This document shows positions 9,477 through 18,710 of a DNA stretch of 64,000 bases, in pieces. Each line of letters starts with the position of its first letter. Positions within the stretch are counted from its first letter, which is position 1. The translations under genes and the position numbers were made by a program. The notes under the pieces were generated by a model that did not search any database, had not been told where the DNA came from, and worked only from the letters and a program-made list of their open reading frames with translations. Source of the stretch: Flavobacterium johnsoniae (lineage in GTDB: Bacteria; Bacteroidota; Bacteroidia; Flavobacteriales; Flavobacteriaceae); the NCBI RefSeq assembly GCF_001879205.1, contig NZ_MLFK01000009.1:124001-188000 (forward strand). Reading direction: 5' to 3'.

Positions 9477-9484
9477 TATCTTAG
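9477..9484 (+). promoter_or_regulatory. Candidate -7 element of fructan operon
   Basis: TATCTTAG matches seven of eight positions of TAnnTTTG and sits 25 bp before the MFS start codon. No clear TTG lies at the proper distance. The regulated promoter must lie between 9406 and 9508. Confidence 0.3.
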
Positions 9485-9508
9485 CGATAAGTTTTTAATA
9501 CATCTACA

Positions 9509-10867
9509 ATGAACAAGATATTAATTTGGTCTGTTACTGCTGCACTAGCAGGTTTTCTATTCGGTTTTGATACCGTAGTTATTTCTGGAGCTGATAAACA
9601 ATTACAGCTTCTTTGGCATTCATCTGATGCTTTTCATGGATCTGTTGTTATGGCAATGGCACTGTGGGGAACAGTTGTAGGTGCTATTTTTGGTGGAATT
9701 CCAACCAATAAGATAGGTCGTAAAAAGACATTATTCTGGATTGGAATTTTATATTTCGTCTCTGCTATTGGTGCTGCTTTTGCAAATGATCCATTTGTTT
9801 TTGCTGCTTTCAGATTTATCGGAGGTTTGGGAGTTGGTGCCTCAACTATTGCTGCTCCGGCTTATGTTTCTGAAATTGCTCCCGCTGACAAACGCGGACG
9901 CTTAGTGGCTTTATATCAGTTTAATATTGTACTTGGAATTTTAATTGCCTTTATATCCAATTATTTTTTAAAAGATATTGGCGAAAATGCCTGGCGCTGG
10001 ATGGTTGGAGTTCAGGCTATTCCATCTTTTATTTATATTCTTTTTATACTTACAATTCCGGAAAGCCCACGATGGTTATTGTCTAAAAACCGTGATGAAG
10101 AAGCTCGTAAAGTATTATTCAAAATAGACCCTGCCGCAAATCTTAAAGATATAATGGACGATTCTAGAGAAAATGGGATTACCAAACACGAAAACATTTT
10201 CATGAAAAAATATCGTTTCCCTTTAATATTGGCGTTTTTAATTGCATTTTTTAATCAGTTTTCAGGAATAAATGCCTTTTTATATTACGCACCAAGAATT
10301 TTTGAAGAAGCAGGTTTAGGACAAAACACAGCTCTATTGAGCAGTATCGGAATCGGAATTACGAATCTTATCTTTACATTAATCGGAGTAGCATTAATCG
10401 ACAAATTAGGAAGAAAGTTGTTAATGTACATTGGTTCTGTTGGATATATTATTTCTTTAGGATTGGTCTCTGCTGCATTTTATTTTAACTGGGGAGGATT
10501 ATCTGTGCCTATTTTCCTTTTCTTATTTATTGCTTCCCATGCTATTGGTCAGGGAGCTGTAATCTGGGTTTTTATATCAGAAATTTTTCCAAATCATATC
10601 CGTGCATCGGGACAAGCTTTTGGAAGTTCAGTACATTGGGTTCTGGCAGCCATTATTCCATCTTTAATTCCAATGTTATTTTCTGAAATTGGCCCGGAAG
10701 TCGTATTCTTAATTTTCACATTAATGATGGTATTGCAGCTGTTGTTTGTAATTTTTATAATGCCGGAAACTAAAGGAATTTCTTTAGAAGTATTAAGCGA
10801 AAATCTAACCAAAAAAAATATCAAAAAAAATGAAATCAAAGAAACATCTGCCGCTGGCATTTTATAG
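9509..10867 (+). CDS. MFS sugar porter (likely fructose importer)
   Basis: This 452-residue inner-membrane transporter has 12 predicted helices and sugar-porter family (TC 2.A.1.1) signatures. These are GFLFGFDTVVISG in helix 1, NKIGRKKTLF after helix 2, PESPRWLL before the central loop, a short cytoplasmic loop (about 200-230), and DKLGRKLLM after helix 8. PETKGISLE closes the last helix. As first gene of the operon beside a GH32 enzyme and fructokinase, it probably carries fructose from periplasm to cytoplasm, as the equivalent MFS protein does in Bacteroides fructan loci. Its end overlaps the next gene by 38 bp, suggesting translational coupling. Substrate is inferred from context. Confidence 0.88.
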   Translation: MNKILIWSVTAALAGFLFGFDTVVISGADKQLQLLWHSSDAFHGSVVMAMALWGTVVGAIFGGIPTNKIGRKKTLFWIGILYFVSAIGAAFANDPFVFAAFRFIGGLGVGASTIAAPAYVSEIAPADKRGRLVALYQFNIVLGILIAFISNYFLKDIGENAWRWMVGVQAIPSFIYILFILTIPESPRWLLSKNRDEEARKVLFKIDPAANLKDIMDDSRENGITKHENIFMKKYRFPLILAFLIAFFNQFSGINAFLYYAPRIFEEAGLGQNTALLSSIGIGITNLIFTLIGVALIDKLGRKLLMYIGSVGYIISLGLVSAAFYFNWGGLSVPIFLFLFIASHAIGQGAVIWVFISEIFPNHIRASGQAFGSSVHWVLAAIIPSLIPMLFSEIGPEVVFLIFTLMMVLQLLFVIFIMPETKGISLEVLSENLTKKNIKKNEIKETSAAGIL

Positions 10868-12437
10868 TGCTATACTACTATCGATAGGAGGCTGTAAACC
10901 ATATTCAGCTGTTGCACAAAATACTTCTGTTTCAGTTTCCACTTATTCAGAAGAGCAAAAGTACCGTCCTAATTTTCATTTTACGCCAAAAAAGGGCTGG
11001 ATGAATGATCCTAACGGAATGTTTTATGCTAATGGTTATTATCATTTGTTCTATCAGTATTATCCTGACGGAAATAAATGGGGACCCATGCATTGGGGAC
11101 ATGCAATTAGTAAAGACCTGGTTAAATGGGAAGAGCAGCCTATTGCAATTTATCCGGATAAGGATAAATATATTTTCTCAGGAAGTGCAGTTGTAGATAC
11201 AAACAATACTTCAGGTTTAGGTACTGGTAAAACAGCTCCAATTGTAGCGATTTATACGCTGCACGATATGACAAAAGAAAAAGAAAATAAAATTGATGTT
11301 GAGCAGCAGGATATTGCATACTCGAATGACAATGGTTTTACATGGCAGAAATTTAAGGAAGGAAATCCTGTCGTGAAAAACCCTGGAATTCGTGATTTTC
11401 GTGATCCAAAAGCGGCCTGGGACGAAACGCACAAGCAATGGATAATGGTTTTGGCAGCTCAGGATCGATCTCAGTTTTATAAATCGAAAGACCTTAAAAA
11501 CTGGGAATATTTATCTGATTTTGGAAAAAATATCGGAGCTCACGGAGGTGTGTGGGAGTGTCCGGATTTCTTTCAAATAAAAGTTGAAGGTACAAATGAA
11601 ACTAAATGGGTTTTAATTCAGAGTTTAAATCCTGGTGGAGCAAATGGAGGCTCTGGAACACAATATTTTATTGGAGATTTTGATGGAACGACTTTTACAT
11701 TAGATTCCAATTTTACAAAAAAAGTAGAAAAAGAAAAAGCCGTCTGGATTGACTACGGAAAAGATAATTATGCAGGCGTAACCTGGAATAATGTTCCGAG
11801 TGCCGATGGACGACGATTATTTATCGGGTGGATGTCTAATTGGGATTACGCACAAGATGTTCCAACATTTGCATGGAGAAGCAGTACTACAATTGCGCGT
11901 GAAATTCAGTTAATTAAAAAAGGAAATGAGTATAGCCTTGTGAGTAATCCGGTAAAAGAAATCAATAAATATGTTTCTAAAACAATCAAAGGAAAAAATC
12001 TAAAAGGAAAAGGAAAGCTTTCAATTGTAGAAACAGGAAAAATTGATTTAACCCAGGCTATTGTCAATTTTAATTTAAAAAACTTAAAACAGGATACTTA
12101 TACAATAACGCTTTCAAACGCAGCCGGAGAAGCTTTGACTTTCGGGATAAATAATTCAGATAATTATTTATTTCTTGATCGTTCGAAGGCAGGAAAAAAC
12201 GATTTCTCAGAAAAATTCGCTTCCACAATTACCAAAGCGGCTTTAGAAGGAAATCAAAAAGAAGGTGTTTTTAAAATCGTTTTAGACAAAACCTCTATTG
12301 AAATATTTTACAACAATGGCGAAAAAGTAATCACCGAAATCTTTTTCACAAACCAGCCATTTACAGCACTTTCAGTGTCTTCAAAAGAAGGAATTGAACT
12401 GAGCAATCTCGTAATTAACCAATTAAAAATAAACTAA
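10830..12437 (+). CDS. GH32 exo-fructanase (levanase/inulinase-type lipoprotein)
   Basis: This 535-residue glycoside hydrolase family 32 enzyme would release fructose from fructan ends. The start at 10830 lies inside the MFS gene but gives a proper lipoprotein signal peptide (LLSIGGC), so I keep it. The five-bladed propeller carries all three catalytic motifs: WMNDPNG with nucleophile Asp60, FRDP with transition-state stabiliser Asp192, and WECPD with acid/base Glu243. A C-terminal beta-sandwich (about 380-535) completes the usual GH32 layout. Length and motifs fit exo-acting beta-fructosidases that act on levan, inulin and sucrose. The preferred linkage cannot be told from sequence. It is probably anchored in the periplasm or on the cell surface. 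Confidence 0.92.
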   Translation: MKSKKHLPLAFYSAILLSIGGCKPYSAVAQNTSVSVSTYSEEQKYRPNFHFTPKKGWMNDPNGMFYANGYYHLFYQYYPDGNKWGPMHWGHAISKDLVKWEEQPIAIYPDKDKYIFSGSAVVDTNNTSGLGTGKTAPIVAIYTLHDMTKEKENKIDVEQQDIAYSNDNGFTWQKFKEGNPVVKNPGIRDFRDPKAAWDETHKQWIMVLAAQDRSQFYKSKDLKNWEYLSDFGKNIGAHGGVWECPDFFQIKVEGTNETKWVLIQSLNPGGANGGSGTQYFIGDFDGTTFTLDSNFTKKVEKEKAVWIDYGKDNYAGVTWNNVPSADGRRLFIGWMSNWDYAQDVPTFAWRSSTTIAREIQLIKKGNEYSLVSNPVKEINKYVSKTIKGKNLKGKGKLSIVETGKIDLTQAIVNFNLKNLKQDTYTITLSNAAGEALTFGINNSDNYLFLDRSKAGKNDFSEKFASTITKAALEGNQKEGVFKIVLDKTSIEIFYNNGEKVITEIFFTNQPFTALSVSSKEGIELSNLVINQLKIN

Positions 12438-12455
12438 CTAAAAACCACTAACCTT

Positions 12456-15400
12456 ATGAAAAACAAATTTTTTTATTTTCTGCTTTTCTTCTTTCCAATG
12501 CTGATTATGACAGCACAGGAAGGTGGAATTAAAGGAACTGTAATTTCGTCAGACGACGGAATGCCTCTTCCGGGAGCGACCGTACTTATTTCGGGTACAA
12601 ACACCAGTACAGTAACAGATTTTGACGGAAATTTTTCTTTCGCAAATAGTAGTTCAGATGCTGTAATTGTTGTTTCTTTTATCGGATATGCACCGCAGTC
12701 CATTCCTGTAAAAGGACAAAAAACACTCAATATCACTTTAAAAGTAGACAACAATCAACTAAATGAAGTGGTTGTAACAGGATATTCAAAACAAAAGAAA
12801 ACAGATATTACCGGAGCAGTTGCTGTTGTAAACATGAAGGAAGTCATGAAACAGCCGGAACCAAACCCAATTAAAGCGCTGCAAGGAAGAGTAGCGGGGG
12901 TAAAAGTAACCTCTGACGGATCTCCGAGCGGCGGAAATACAAAAGTGGTAATTCGTGGAGTAGGAACTTTAAACAACACTGATCCTCTTTATGTAATTGA
13001 CGGAATGCCGACTAAATCAGGAATGCACGAATTAAACCCGAATGATATTGAGACCATTCAGGTTTTAAAAGATGCTTCTTCGGCAAGTATTTATGGTTCC
13101 CGTGCTTCAAATGGAGTAATTATCATCACTACAAAGAAAGGAAAAGAAGGCAAGATGAGAATCAATTTTAGTACTTATACTTCTATTTCTGATTATTCAA
13201 GAAAGCTGGAAGTGCTAAATGCAGATCAATTTGGCCGTGCTTTATGGCAGGCGAATATCAATGATGGACTAAATCCTAACAACAATAACCTGCGTTACCA
13301 ATTTGACTGGTCGGTAAACAATAATAAACCACAGTTAAACAAGGTTTTAGTTCCCGAATATTTAGATGCAGATCAAACCCTGAAATCATCCAATACAGAC
13401 TGGTACGATGCGATTTCGCAGACAGGAGTTGCTGAATCTTATGATTTGTCAGTTTCAAATGCGTCAGAGAGAGGAAATTATGTTTTTTCTTTGGGTTATT
13501 ATGGAAGTGAAGGTGTTGTGAAAACGACTGATTTTGAAAGAATTTCGGCCAGAATGAATGGTTCTTATAAATATTTTGATGGTAAGCTGGTGATTGGAGA
13601 AAATTTTAGTTTCAATCGTACTAATGAAGTTACAGATCCGGGAGTGTTAGATCCTGCACTTCGTGCTCTGCCAATTATTCCGGTGCGAACTGTTGACGGA
13701 AAAGGCTGGGGAGGACCTGTTGGCGGAATGAATGACAGACAAAATCCGGTGCGTCTTTTAGAATATAACAAAGACAATAAATACGATTATTTACGTCTTT
13801 TCGGGAATATGTATGCTGATTTAGAGATTATCAAAAACCTGCATATCAAAAGCAGTTTTGGTATTGATTACGGGTTTTATAAAAAACGTACCCTTCAAAG
13901 AAGTTATAAGTCAGGTTATTTACAAAACGATCAGACCTCTGTTACTATTGACCAATCCGTAAGTGACAAGTGGACCTGGACCAATACGGCAATTTACAGT
14001 CTGAATTTTGGTAAAAGCAATCTGAATTTAATGGCAGGAACAGAGATGTATAAAGACGTTTTTGACAATACAACTATACGTAAAAATGACTTTTTGATTG
14101 AAACACCGGATTATATGTATCCCGATGCAGGAACAGGAGAATCGTTTACAAGTGGAACATCAACAGTATATTCACTGCTTTCGTATTTTGGAAAAGCGGA
14201 CTATGAGTTTGACAATCGTTATTTGCTTTCAGCTACAATTCGTCGTGATGGTTCTTCCCGTTTTGGTAAAAATAATCAATTTGGAACCTTTCCGGCAGTT
14301 TCTGCAGGATGGAGAATCAGCAATGAAAATTTTATTAAAAACAACGCACCTGTTTTTTCTGATTTAAAATTACGTGCCGGCTGGGGACAAACCGGAAACC
14401 AGGAAATCAGTAATACGGCTGTTTACAGTTTGTATTTGGCGAGTTATGCCGGAGGAAGTCCTACTTGGGCAACGTCTTACGGAACTGCTTATGATATTGC
14501 AGGAAATGGAAACGGACTGCTTCCTTCTGGTTTTATTGCAACCCAGTCAGGAAATGATGATTTAAAATGGGAAACCACCACTCAAACCAACATTGGTTTA
14601 GATTTCGGATTATTCAAACAAAAGTTAAGCGGTTCTGTTGATTACTATATCAAGAAAACAGAAGATATTTTGGTTTTACCGCCTTATTTGGGAGTAATTG
14701 GAGAAGGTGGAAATCGTTGGGTAAATGGAGCATCAATGGAGAATAAAGGATGGGAAGTTTCTTTAGGATACCATGATGAAACATCATTTGGCTTGAAATA
14801 TGACATCTCCGGGAATATTTCGGCAAACAAAAATAAGATCACACAATTACCTGATGAAGTAAAAAATAATTATGGAGGAGACGGCTTAAATGATAATATT
14901 CTAGGCCGACCAATTAACTCTATGTATGGTTATGTTACAGACGGATTGTTTAAAAGCCAGGACGAAGTAGATAACTCGGCTGTTCAGGAAGGAAAAGGCC
15001 TTGGGAGAATTCGTTATAAAGATTTAAACGGCGACGGAACCATAACAGATAAAGATCGTACCTGGATTGGAAATCCAAATCCGGGGTTAACATATGGATT
15101 TAATTTAGGGTTAGGGTATAAAAATTGGGATTTCACCACTTTTTGGGAAGGAGCTAGTGATGTTGATGTGATTAATAATACCAAGTATCAAACTGATTTT
15201 TGGAGTGTTGATGATGTAGGCTCTAATAAAGGAACACGTCTGCTTAATGCCTGGTCATTGGATAATCCAAATTCTACTATTCCGGCTTTAACGACAGTTG
15301 ACAGAAATGCAGAATCTAGATTTTCGACTTATTATGTAGAAAATGGAAATTATCTTAAACTGCGTGTTTTGCAATTTGGTTATAGTCTTCCAAAAGATTT

Positions 15401-15560
15401 ATTGAAAAAAATGAATTTTGAAAGCTTTAGATTTTACATCAGCGGACAAAATTTATTGATCATCGATGCTAAAAACTTTACAGGTGTTGATCCTGAAAAT
15501 GCAGGATTTGGATATCCGCAGCCCACAACTTTTACGGCTGGTCTTAATTTTACGCTATAA
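12456..15560 (+). CDS. SusC-like TonB-dependent fructo-oligosaccharide transporter
   Basis: This 1034-residue outer-membrane SusC/RagA protein has a signal peptide (ends MTAQ). An N-terminal CarboxypepD_reg-like domain follows (about 24-100, GTVISSDDGMPLPGATV). Next comes the TonB box/plug start LNEVVVTGYSKQKK, and a plug with LYVIDGMPTKSG and ASSASIYGSRASNGVIIITTKKG. A long barrel ends in TAGLNFTL. It is 18 bp after the GH32 gene and 20 bp before the SusD gene. It should take up fructan oligomers with energy from TonB. Substrate is assigned from the operon, not from this sequence alone. Confidence 0.93.
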   Translation: MKNKFFYFLLFFFPMLIMTAQEGGIKGTVISSDDGMPLPGATVLISGTNTSTVTDFDGNFSFANSSSDAVIVVSFIGYAPQSIPVKGQKTLNITLKVDNNQLNEVVVTGYSKQKKTDITGAVAVVNMKEVMKQPEPNPIKALQGRVAGVKVTSDGSPSGGNTKVVIRGVGTLNNTDPLYVIDGMPTKSGMHELNPNDIETIQVLKDASSASIYGSRASNGVIIITTKKGKEGKMRINFSTYTSISDYSRKLEVLNADQFGRALWQANINDGLNPNNNNLRYQFDWSVNNNKPQLNKVLVPEYLDADQTLKSSNTDWYDAISQTGVAESYDLSVSNASERGNYVFSLGYYGSEGVVKTTDFERISARMNGSYKYFDGKLVIGENFSFNRTNEVTDPGVLDPALRALPIIPVRTVDGKGWGGPVGGMNDRQNPVRLLEYNKDNKYDYLRLFGNMYADLEIIKNLHIKSSFGIDYGFYKKRTLQRSYKSGYLQNDQTSVTIDQSVSDKWTWTNTAIYSLNFGKSNLNLMAGTEMYKDVFDNTTIRKNDFLIETPDYMYPDAGTGESFTSGTSTVYSLLSYFGKADYEFDNRYLLSATIRRDGSSRFGKNNQFGTFPAVSAGWRISNENFIKNNAPVFSDLKLRAGWGQTGNQEISNTAVYSLYLASYAGGSPTWATSYGTAYDIAGNGNGLLPSGFIATQSGNDDLKWETTTQTNIGLDFGLFKQKLSGSVDYYIKKTEDILVLPPYLGVIGEGGNRWVNGASMENKGWEVSLGYHDETSFGLKYDISGNISANKNKITQLPDEVKNNYGGDGLNDNILGRPINSMYGYVTDGLFKSQDEVDNSAVQEGKGLGRIRYKDLNGDGTITDKDRTWIGNPNPGLTYGFNLGLGYKNWDFTTFWEGASDVDVINNTKYQTDFWSVDDVGSNKGTRLLNAWSLDNPNSTIPALTTVDRNAESRFSTYYVENGNYLKLRVLQFGYSLPKDLLKKMNFESFRFYISGQNLLIIDAKNFTGVDPENAGFGYPQPTTFTAGLNFTL

Positions 15561-15580
15561 TAAAGATTAAATCAAAAAAC

Positions 15581-17272
15581 ATGAAAAAAATACTATATAT
15601 AACAGGGTTTTTAGTGCTGGGAATATTTGCTTCCTGCTCAGATTTTCTGGAAAATGATCCGCGTGGTGTATTATCAGAAGAGGATATTGTAACACCGGAG
15701 TCAGTAGAAGGATTTATGAATGCCGCCTATGCACAGTTAGGAAATGATCATTATGATTCGCCATATAGTTTATGGCCATTTGGAAATGTGCGTTCGGATG
15801 ATGCTTACAAGGGCGGTAGTGGAACTAATGATATTCAGGACTTTCACTTTTTTGAAGTTTCGAATAATATTAGACCTGATTTTGGTGAATTAGATTCTTT
15901 CTGGTACATCAGTTATGTTGGAGTTTCAAGAGCCAATAAAGCTTTGAAAGCATTAGAACAAATTTCAGAAGCCGATTATCCCCTAAAGAGAACACGTATG
16001 GCTGAAATGCGTTTTTTAAGAGGACATTTCTATTTTATGTTGAAAATTATGTTCCGAAATGTTCCTTACATCACTGAAGATATTCCAGCAGAAGACTATA
16101 AAACGATTTCAAACAAAGCACTTTCAAACGAAGAGCTTTGGAATAAAATTGCGGAAGATTTTCAGACTGCCGCTGATGGTTTGCCGGAAACGCAGCCACA
16201 AGTGGGGCGCGCCACTAAAAAAGCCGCCTACGCATATCTGGCAAAAACCCGTTTGTATCAGGCTTATACACAGGATGAGACATATAAAGTTACAGGAATA
16301 AATACACAGCATTTACAGGAAGTAATTGCAGCAACAGACAATGTAATAGGGAAAGCAAGCTTAGAACCTGATTTTGCAAATAATTTTTTACCGGGAACTT
16401 ATGAAAACGGAGTGGAATCTATTTTCTCAATTCAATTTTCAGACAATGACGGAACTTTATATGGAAGATTAAATTTTTCAGATGTTCTGTCAACTCCTCA
16501 GGGATTGGGATGCTGTGATTTTCATAAACCTAGTCAAAATTTAGTAAATGCTTTTAAAACAGGTGCAAATGGTTTACCTGAATTTGACAACTATAATAAT
16601 CAGGATTTTGATTATAAAAATATCGATGCCAATACAGTTGATCCAAGATTATATCACACCGTTGCAATGCCTGGTTTGCCTTATAAGTATGATCCTGAAT
16701 TTTTATACGTTGAGGCTTGGGTAAGATCTCCCGGTACATATGGATATTTTGCTTCATTAAAAGAAAATGTAGCGCCAAGCTGCAGCTGTATAGTAAACAT
16801 TGATCCGTTTTACGGAAATTCAAAAAACAGAATCCAGATTCGCTATGCTGATGTGATTTTAATGCGTGCCGAAGCTTTGATTGAATTAGGAAGACAATCA
16901 GAAGCTTTGCCATTGATCAATCAAATTAGAGAAAGAGCTGCTCAAAGTACCGGAAGACTGCCGTATGTGAAAAATTTTAAAATCAATACTTATGTTGACG
17001 GAGTTAATTGCAGCTGGACACAAGATTTTGCCCGCAAAGCAATGCGTTTCGAACGTCGTTTAGAATTGGCAATGGAAGGAAGCCGTTTCTTTGATTTAGT
17101 TCGCTGGGGAGTGACAGATCAGGTATTGAATGACTTTTATGCAGGAGAAAAAACAAAACGCACTTATTATCAGGATGCCTTTTTTGATGCTCATAAGGAA
17201 GAGTATTGCCCAATTCCGTTGAAACAAATTAATTTCAGTCAGGGATTATACAAACAAAATCCAGGTTATTAA
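15581..17272 (+). CDS. SusD-like fructan-binding lipoprotein
   Basis: This 563-residue RagB/SusD protein acts as the lid of the SusC channel. It has a lipoprotein signal (GIFASCSDFLEN, lipid Cys19) followed by the family opening DFLENDPRGVLSEEDI. TPR-like helices run through residues 60-260, including RMAEMRFLRGHFYFML and KAAYAYLAKTRLYQAY. C-terminal motifs are YADVILMRAEALIELG and RFERRLELAMEGSRFFDLVRWG, diagnostic for the family. A CC pair (about 307-308) and a SCSC segment (about 403-406) could form disulfides or loops around the ligand site. It is co-transcribed with the SusC partner 20 bp upstream. Confidence 0.93.
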   Translation: MKKILYITGFLVLGIFASCSDFLENDPRGVLSEEDIVTPESVEGFMNAAYAQLGNDHYDSPYSLWPFGNVRSDDAYKGGSGTNDIQDFHFFEVSNNIRPDFGELDSFWYISYVGVSRANKALKALEQISEADYPLKRTRMAEMRFLRGHFYFMLKIMFRNVPYITEDIPAEDYKTISNKALSNEELWNKIAEDFQTAADGLPETQPQVGRATKKAAYAYLAKTRLYQAYTQDETYKVTGINTQHLQEVIAATDNVIGKASLEPDFANNFLPGTYENGVESIFSIQFSDNDGTLYGRLNFSDVLSTPQGLGCCDFHKPSQNLVNAFKTGANGLPEFDNYNNQDFDYKNIDANTVDPRLYHTVAMPGLPYKYDPEFLYVEAWVRSPGTYGYFASLKENVAPSCSCIVNIDPFYGNSKNRIQIRYADVILMRAEALIELGRQSEALPLINQIRERAAQSTGRLPYVKNFKINTYVDGVNCSWTQDFARKAMRFERRLELAMEGSRFFDLVRWGVTDQVLNDFYAGEKTKRTYYQDAFFDAHKEEYCPIPLKQINFSQGLYKQNPGY

Positions 17273-17290
17273 TCTATTAAGAATATTCAC

Positions 17291-18688
17291 ATGAGAAAAT
17301 TTCTATATAAAAATTGGACCAAAGTTTCTTTGGTACTGGTACTGGTTTTTATGATTACCGCCTGCGAAAATAGTTTTGAAAATGGTGGTTTTGATGTCAA
17401 TTCACCTTCGAATGTTACTTCTTTTAAAATAAATGGAGTGGCAGCAGAAATTGATCAGAAAACGGGAAATATTAATGTTACGATGCCTTACGGATCTGAC
17501 ATTACAGCCGTAAAACCTGAAATGGTTCTAGAAACCGGAGCAACATCAAATCTTGATGCAACAGTGCCAGTCAATTTTACAAATCCGGTAAAGTTTAGAG
17601 TTGTAAATGGTAATTTGTACAAAGACTACACGGTAACGACGGTGGTTTTAAGTCCAATTAAAAGTTTTACCATTAATGGAGTTTCGGCAACAGTAAATGA
17701 TGTCAACAAAACCATTACAATGACACTGCCGGAAGGAACCAATTTAACGGCCTTAAAACCAATTATTGAATTGACGCAAGGCGTTTCTATTTCACCGGCA
17801 TCGGGTCAGACGGTTGATTTTACAAACTCAGTAACTTATACAATAACATCTAATGGAAAAAGCGTGAATTATACCGCTAATGTAGGAGTTCCGGTAACGG
17901 GTTTAGTTGTTGCTTTTTTAGGAACCGCCGCAACGAGAGCTGAAATCACAAATATGGATGAAGTTACAGCGGTTAATTGGTTCTTTTCCACTTTTAGCGG
18001 AGCGAAATATATTTCATTTAGCAGTGTTGAAAACGGTGCCGATTTAAGCGATGTTGATGTAATATGGTGGCATTTTGATTCGGCAGCCAATCTACCGGCA
18101 ATTGCCTACAAACCTGCTGTTATTACAGCTTTAAAAAATTTCAGGGCTAACGGAGGAAATTTACTTTTGACATCTTTTGCCTCTCAATATGTAGATGCCT
18201 TAGGAATTGTTCCTTCAGGAAAAGGACCAAATAATGTTTTTGGAGATTTTCCTCCAAACGGATTTGTAGATGCAAATTCATGGGGAATGTCATTTAAAGG
18301 GCACGAAAGTCATCCAATTTTTGAAGGATTAACAACTTATGAAACCGGGAAAGCGAATTTATTACAGGGCGGAACTTTCAGATTAAATCATACCGCATGG
18401 TGGTTTGTGCCGGAATGGGGAGGTTATGTAAATGGAGAAGGCTGGAGAAACCAAACGGGTGGAACCAACTTAGCCAGTGAAGCCTGGGATGATAATCTGG
18501 ACGGAAGAGTTACCATTGCAGAATTTCCAAATAATGTGGCCAATAAAAATGTGGTCATAATTTCGATGGGAGCCTACGACTGGTATAATGAAACGAACAG
18601 CAGTGGTGTACCAAGTCAGGCAAACGACTTTCTTAATAACATCAAACTTTTGACTCAAAACAGTATCAACTATTTGGCTAAAAAATAA
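17291..18688 (+). CDS. Surface glycan-binding lipoprotein, DUF4960-type
   Basis: This 465-residue lipoprotein (signal ends MITAC, Cys25) sits in the usual SusE position directly after SusD. Two tandem Ig-like repeats cover about 40-120 and 125-200; compare FKINGVAAEIDQKTGNINVT with FTINGVSATVNDVNKTITMT. The C-terminal half (about 205-465) has an alpha/beta amidotransferase-like fold with VDVIWWHFDSAA, FRANGGNLLLTSFAS and a closing VVIISMGAYDWYN. I associate this with DUF4960, found in Bacteroidota fructan loci. No catalytic triad was recognised, so a binding role at the cell surface is more likely than enzymatic activity. The domain name is from memory. Confidence 0.75.
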   Translation: MRKFLYKNWTKVSLVLVLVFMITACENSFENGGFDVNSPSNVTSFKINGVAAEIDQKTGNINVTMPYGSDITAVKPEMVLETGATSNLDATVPVNFTNPVKFRVVNGNLYKDYTVTTVVLSPIKSFTINGVSATVNDVNKTITMTLPEGTNLTALKPIIELTQGVSISPASGQTVDFTNSVTYTITSNGKSVNYTANVGVPVTGLVVAFLGTAATRAEITNMDEVTAVNWFFSTFSGAKYISFSSVENGADLSDVDVIWWHFDSAANLPAIAYKPAVITALKNFRANGGNLLLTSFASQYVDALGIVPSGKGPNNVFGDFPPNGFVDANSWGMSFKGHESHPIFEGLTTYETGKANLLQGGTFRLNHTAWWFVPEWGGYVNGEGWRNQTGGTNLASEAWDDNLDGRVTIAEFPNNVANKNVVIISMGAYDWYNETNSSGVPSQANDFLNNIKLLTQNSINYLAKK

Positions 18689-18710
18689 TTTTATCTTGAA
18701 ATCAACTAAA

